From: Oxytricha trifallax | Lineage: Eukaryota > Ciliophora > Spirotrichea > Sporadotrichida > Oxytrichidae | Assembly: GCA_000711775.1 (NCBI GenBank) | Contig: ARYC01017283.1 | Span: 31,877 to 95,876 of the forward strand | Direction: 5' to 3' | Length of the DNA: 64,000 nucleotides | Shown: in pieces, positions 59,358 to 64,000 of the stretch | Numbering within the stretch: the stretch's first letter is position 1 | Layout of the letters: every line of letters begins with the position of its first letter | The notes under the pieces: generated by a model | Databases searched by the model: none | Seen by the model: only the letters and a program-made list of their open reading frames with translations | Told to the model about the DNA's origin: nothing | Made by a program: the position numbers and the translations under genes

Positions 59358-62300
59358 GCAAAAACCTCCTGGCGGAATGAAACCAATTAAATCTCAATTG
59401 AAAATTAGCACAAGAAACCTTAATGGATTGAAGTCAGAAACAAGCCCAAATCATAAGTAAATCCCTAAGTCAAGGATTCACAGAGCCAGTTAGGAGCTGG
59501 AGTCCTTAGAAAATTTAAGCTAGGACTAATTTTCTCCAAAAACACAGCAGTCCTCATTTGACATTTTCAAGTATTATATATTTATCCTATCAATAAAATA
59601 AATAAATGATAATCTAAATTAAATTATTGATTTAGAATTAATATTGGTGGAATTTATTTGATATGAGAAATCAAGTTTAAATTGATTAATTTCCTTTCAA
59701 TTGAATTTAATGGAAAATTGAATAGACTTATAAAATTATACTCTATATATATAGCGCATTAAAATTTTAAAGGGGAATGTTATTGTTGTTTTTGGGACAT
59801 TGTCTATTAAGGAATTGATCTCATTGCCAAAAGTATAATTTCAATTTTTCTTTCTGAGGTTGCCTCTCTCAACAATGCTGAAGCACAGGGACTTGACTTT
59901 ATTAAGCTAAATGTTGGTTACTCTGTTATTAGACTTCACCTTTATTCATTCATTCTCTATATTTTCCAGAATGTACATGTACATCTGAACAATTTTATAA
60001 TAAAATCTGCATATTACTCCGAAAAGAGTGCCAGTTTTCCATTATGAGCAGGTTTCAAAAAATTTAATTGTTCGAAGAAACTAGTGTGATCAACTTCATT
60101 TTCAGAAAATTATAAAGGCCGATTTGCTTATATTGTTTCAGATTTTTTAATCTTTTGTTTCATATTTGGCTCAATCATAATTTAACCCTAGGCATAAATT
60201 ATTCAGACTTTTTAAGGTGTTGCTAAGCTCTCAAAGAATCTTATGTCTTCGTCGCTTCACTATGCTATCCCTAGAGATGAACAACTGGGTAAATTTGGAG
60301 GAAACATAAAACAAAGGCACTACCACCACCATGGATCAAGCACTGACAGATTCACCTTCTTAAGACATCGTTTTTGTCAAGGATTTTTACATAGATTAAT
60401 GCCTAATCTTCTCGAATGCTTAAAGTACTTTAATCTTTAAAATTTATAACGAGTATGATATTCATTTTAATTTAATTTATATTGATTCTCCCAAATCAAT
60501 GTACCCCTTTCATATTAAATTAACTAAATGTTGAACATTACTATAGAAATCTTTGGTGTTCGTGTTATTAAAGTGAAGCAAATCGAGATAAGTTGTTGAC
60601 TTTAAGAGTTTAAAATGAGAGAGACATTGAAATTAATCTTTAAAAGTAACATAGAGGCTCTCCTACTATAATTTATAATGAAGTTCTTAATTATATCAAT
60701 AAACTATATAATAAATTTTATAATAATAAGAGAACTAACAGCAGTGCTTAAATCGTAGAAACTGTAGGGTCAGATTCGACAAACGCATCTTAGAACAGCC
60801 CCACAAACATAAACTTAATAAATTATCAGGTAAGATTTAGAATTATGAAACTTATTTCTTTTTAGCAATACTTTGAGCTATTGCTAATCTAAATAGTAGA
60901 AATAGTTATAAAAGTAGTTTTCATATAATTAGGTTTGTTTGACAATAATGCAGAAGTAATAAAGATAAACAGAAACTGGATCTGAAGAGGATTCGTCTGG
61001 TTCAAGCAGGAGACATCGGGGTTAATCAATATATTTCGATCTCGATTGCAAATAATACAAGAAATGTGGCATTTCCACAAAACTGAGACCCATAGTAAAA
61101 TCTAAATTCTATCGCAAAAAATCCTCGTTAAATCTTGTCAACGACTCAGCTCACAGACAAGAAATAGATGCTCTTGGCTTGATGTTTTAATCATCAGATA
61201 CCGAAAGTTGCTACAGTTCCGACCTTAATTCAGAGAAAAGTGGAAGCATTAAAAATTTATAAAACTTTCAAAATGGTGGTTAAGCAAGCAATAGATAGAG
61301 ACTTGATAAAAATTTAATCTCTATAGATGAATTACACCAGGACTAAAGAAAGATAACTGAAAAAGCTTGGAAAGCCAATTTCTACAAATATGGATATTTC
61401 AGAAAGAGTGGCAGAAACGAGAACGAGGTTTCTGAAATCTTGGAGGAAGCTGATGAAGATTACGAAGATAATTTTTCTAAGATCATGAACAAAGCTTTGG
61501 ATATTGGAAATCCTATATAAACTGAGGGAATCGAGATCGAGGAGATCGGGGATAGTGATCTAAATATTTTCCAAACTAACTCAAGCAGAAGAGGGCATGC
61601 TTTATCAGAGATTGAGCCGCACAGCACTTCTTAGTAAACCAATTTTAAGAATCATCAGTTTTAAGAACTTTTAAAATTTTTCTATTGTTAAAGCCTGATC
61701 TTGTTCAATGAAGGTTAGTTATATTGATCTACCATTTTTATTGAATTTAATTTTTAATTTAATTTCTTATTAATTTCTCTCTATATTACTAACATTCTGA
61801 TCATTTTGTAGACGGACAGTTATTATCATTATTGTCTGTCGACAATTTTTTCTGATCATTTTCAGGTAATTTTTAGTCATGTATTTTGAAAAAAATCTTA
61901 ATAAACTTTGTATAATTCTTGATAGATTTAGGTATATTCTTGGAGGATTCAGAATAATGTTCTTTTTTTTCAAAGAAAAAATTTTTTCCCTAAAAAAATT
62001 AACTAAGGATTCCAAAAAAGGCACCCAAAAAAAGCAAAAAAGATTAGTGATAAATCCTTATAGAACTATGATAATGAAAATGGATTTTTGAGATTCTTGA
62101 TTTTCAGTAAGTAGAGATAAAAAAAAATGTGATTAAAAAAAAGTTTTTTTAAAAAGTTAATTAAAAACAGGGCAGAGATAATAGCATCTGCCTCGATTGG
62201 GTTTTAAACAATATTTTTTCAAAATTTATAAATCATTAATTATATATAGATAGATTACTATCTTCCAGACCTGATGTTTGAAGTCTGAAAACCTCTAAAA

Positions 62301-62820
62301 TTTTTAGGAGGTGTTGAAAGTTATGAATCATCAATCACTGGTTAAGTTTTAACCAGGCCAAATGACTAACTTAAAGATGGCTCATGCGATTAAGAAACTA
62401 AGTTCTACCAAAAATGACAACTTGAGTATTTAAACTATTAGTTCAGAAAATTTTAAATTAAGAACTTGTAATTTGAATAAATGAAAATCTTCAATAGAAA
62501 TTTTTATTCGTTAATTTTATTTTTATGGGTTTTTTATTCCCAATCAAACATAGGTAACCTAAAATACGACTAACCCGATTTCCAGCACATTCAACTTTAG
62601 CAGCAACCAATTTTCCATCGGAAGTCCAAAGAACTCAACCTCTTCTCCAGCTGGACTTCTTAGCTTGAAATCAAAAGTGATGCCAAGTTACAGCAGTACA
62701 CCAAAAGCTGCTCACTCAAACAATAGTATGAATCTTATCTCAAACCCAAAATCTTCCTCATTAATCGGAGCATTTGGAGCCTCTGCTTACAACAAACAAC
62801 TTCAAAGATTCCTAAAATGA
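59358..62820 (+). CDS. Ser/Asn-rich acidic protein, unknown function, multi-MDS
   Basis: Coding blocks on the plus strand in the ciliate code. At 59358-59572: MQKPPGGMKPIKSQLKIST ... SPKTQQSSFDIFK. At 60730-60830: SSAQIVETVGSDSTNASQN, ending in a gtaag donor. At 60953-61670: TGSEEDSSGSSRRHRG, DALGLMFQSSDTESCYSSDL, KAWKANFYKYGYFRKSGRNE, ILEEADEDYEDNFSKIMNK. At 62310-62460: LVKFQPGQMTNLKMAHAIKK. At 62585-62820: TFNFSSNQFSIGSPKNSTSS ... AYNKQLQRFLK and TGA 62818-62820. I infer one gene because strand, order and composition agree, but I did not prove each join. No known domain. AT-rich gaps (59580-60240, 61700-62300) are introns or IESs. Confidence 0.55.
60243..60458 (+). CDS. Short ORF with less AT-rich composition, doubtful
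   Basis: MSSSLHYAIPRDEQLGKFGG opens about 71 codons to TGA. The composition is richer in G+C than its flanks, with a His/Arg-rich middle. It lies inside a gap of the gene above, so it could be an MDS of that or another gene. No homology recognised. Confidence 0.25.
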
Positions 62821-63756
62821 GTTAGAAACACATTAGATTTTAGTCCCCCACACTATTTGACTTTGTAAGCGGTAATTATTAACCTATAAAATGATTGAGG
62901 AAGTTAGTGCTCATAAACTTCACAATGAATGAATTTAGATTAATAGCATTCATGAATGTTTTAGAGTTTCTACTTCCTCATTTTTTCATACTTAAACACA
63001 ACCCTATAAATCCTACTTTAACCCAATTTTCTACTTAACCTTTAATTTACTCAAGAAATATAAATATCAAGATCTTTGATGAATATCTTTCCACATAAAC
63101 TTGTATAAATTTGAATTTTGGATAGCAAAGGAAGTAATTAAATTTAATATTGCTAATTATAAATTATGAGAGATTCTTTAAAATTTAAAAATATATTATT
63201 ATTTTTAATAATATTTATAATAGCTTAAATTTAACAATAATTTTAAGTTAAATGATAAATTTTTATAAAGATAATGAACATTATATCCAGTTGAAGAAAT
63301 AAATTTATAAGATTTTAAATGATATGTCTTTGTAATGTGTTAAAATTATGAAAAAAAGATAAGCCAATTATACAATTATAAAGTTGTATAATCATTTAAA
63401 ACAAATAAAATTCAATAATTAATACATGCATTAAATAAGAGTACGATGATATTAATATCATAAATTTTAGATTGATTATATGTTGTTGCAAGAAAAGAGA
63501 AATAGCGTTAAATTTAGTATATTAATTATGAGTAATTTCTTTTTATTTTTGAAAGTCTTATAAATATATTAAATATATTTAATAATGCAAAAAAAATGTT
63601 AACATTTCGCTATAAAATTGTAAAATACTCTGATAATTATTCAATATAGCTCATTTTCATTAAAATTTATTGGTAATTTTATTAAGATTAGTGATATAAT
63701 ATTTAACTGTTATAACTATCTAGCATATATCCAGTTAGAAGTAGTAACAAGAACAT
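62821..63756. other. AT-rich spacer
   Basis: A less AT-rich 3' flank to about 63060, then some 700 bp of extremely AT-rich DNA with many short ATTA/TAAT words. No coding block, palindrome or RNA gene that I can support. Confidence 0.45.
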
Positions 63757-64000
63757 ATGCAAAGAAACAAATCACTAAAGAATACGTAAATATAAGATAA
63801 TTTATAAAGGAATTAAAAACAAGTCAATAATAGAAAGCTTCAGGAATTGATCGATGAAGCTGAAAATATAAGTAAATTATCATGATTTCTCAATAATTCA
63901 AATATATATAGGCTTTCAAAGTGGTATTGATGAAGTCGAATAAAATTTATAAGTGATTCCTTGCAATAATAATGATAGTTTTGTTCCTGCTTAAAATGGA
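63757..64000 (+). CDS. 5' part of a Gln/Asn-rich gene, truncated by window end
   Basis: MQRNKSLKNTQIQDNLQRNQ then QVNNRKLQELIDEAENI. A short intron (gtaaat...tatag, about 63868-63909) is followed by SFQSGIDEVEQNLQVIPCNN, open to the window edge. The start could lie a few codons upstream (an open frame runs back to about 63718). Helical and charged; not recognised. Confidence 0.5.

Overview
The window is germline (micronuclear) DNA of a spirotrich/hypotrich ciliate of the Oxytricha (Sterkiella) type. Four things seen directly support this. (1) Protein-like frames are full of TAA and TAG and end only at TGA, so TAA/TAG read as Gln. (2) Two transposons end in C4A4 telomere-like repeats, carry 3-bp ANT target duplications and encode a DDE transposase, a 22-kDa-type ORF and a zinc-finger kinase, which is the TBE architecture. 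(3) Introns are tiny (about 25-135 nt, gtaag/gtatg...ag). (4) Genes are interrupted by AT-rich segments flanked by short direct repeats (pointers), as expected for MDS/IES organisation. ORFs called with the standard code are therefore mostly fragments or shadows.

Layout. 1-6.3 kb: an HN1/Jupiter-like gene end, an mTERF-family gene (-), a membrane protein with a degenerate purple-acid-phosphatase fold (+), and SPEF1/CLAMP (-). 6.4-26.3 kb: a 3-hydroxyisobutyrate dehydrogenase (HIBADH) gene whose fourth intron is blown apart by a 4.16-kb TBE and, directly beside it, a 14.3-kb segment bounded by an 11-bp pointer. That segment carries a long gene on the opposite strand, plus a 261-bp palindromic element. 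26.5-37.6 kb: oxysterol-binding protein, an ARF-like GTPase lacking its last exon, a long coiled-coil gene, an ABHD17-like hydrolase and a second coiled-coil gene with SFTPQIN-type motifs. 38.1-49.8 kb: a short N-terminal-like ORF, a 946-bp inverted-repeat element, and a cyclic-nucleotide-binding K+ channel gene. The channel gene is cut by small IESs and by a 4.49-kb TBE, whose own transposase is split by a 417-bp palindrome. 49.9-58.8 kb: a dense run of MCU (-), RPA2 (+), MGRN1-type RING ligase (+), NASP (-), NDUFA2 (-) and DNAAF3 (-). 58.9 kb: the missing last exon of the ARF-like GTPase, about 31 kb from the rest of the gene, with the same 12-bp pointer at both breakpoints. 59.3-64 kb: an uncharacterised acidic/Ser-rich gene and the start of another gene.

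The genes do not form an operon; each would become its own macronuclear chromosome. What links them is the architecture. Genes are nested inside the germline interruptions of other genes: the antisense gene inside HIBADH, and about ten genes lying between two pieces of the ARF-like gene. Ciliary products (SPEF1, DNAAF3), mitochondrial products (mTERF, HIBADH, MCU, NDUFA2) and nuclear products (RPA2, NASP) are mixed without obvious functional clustering.
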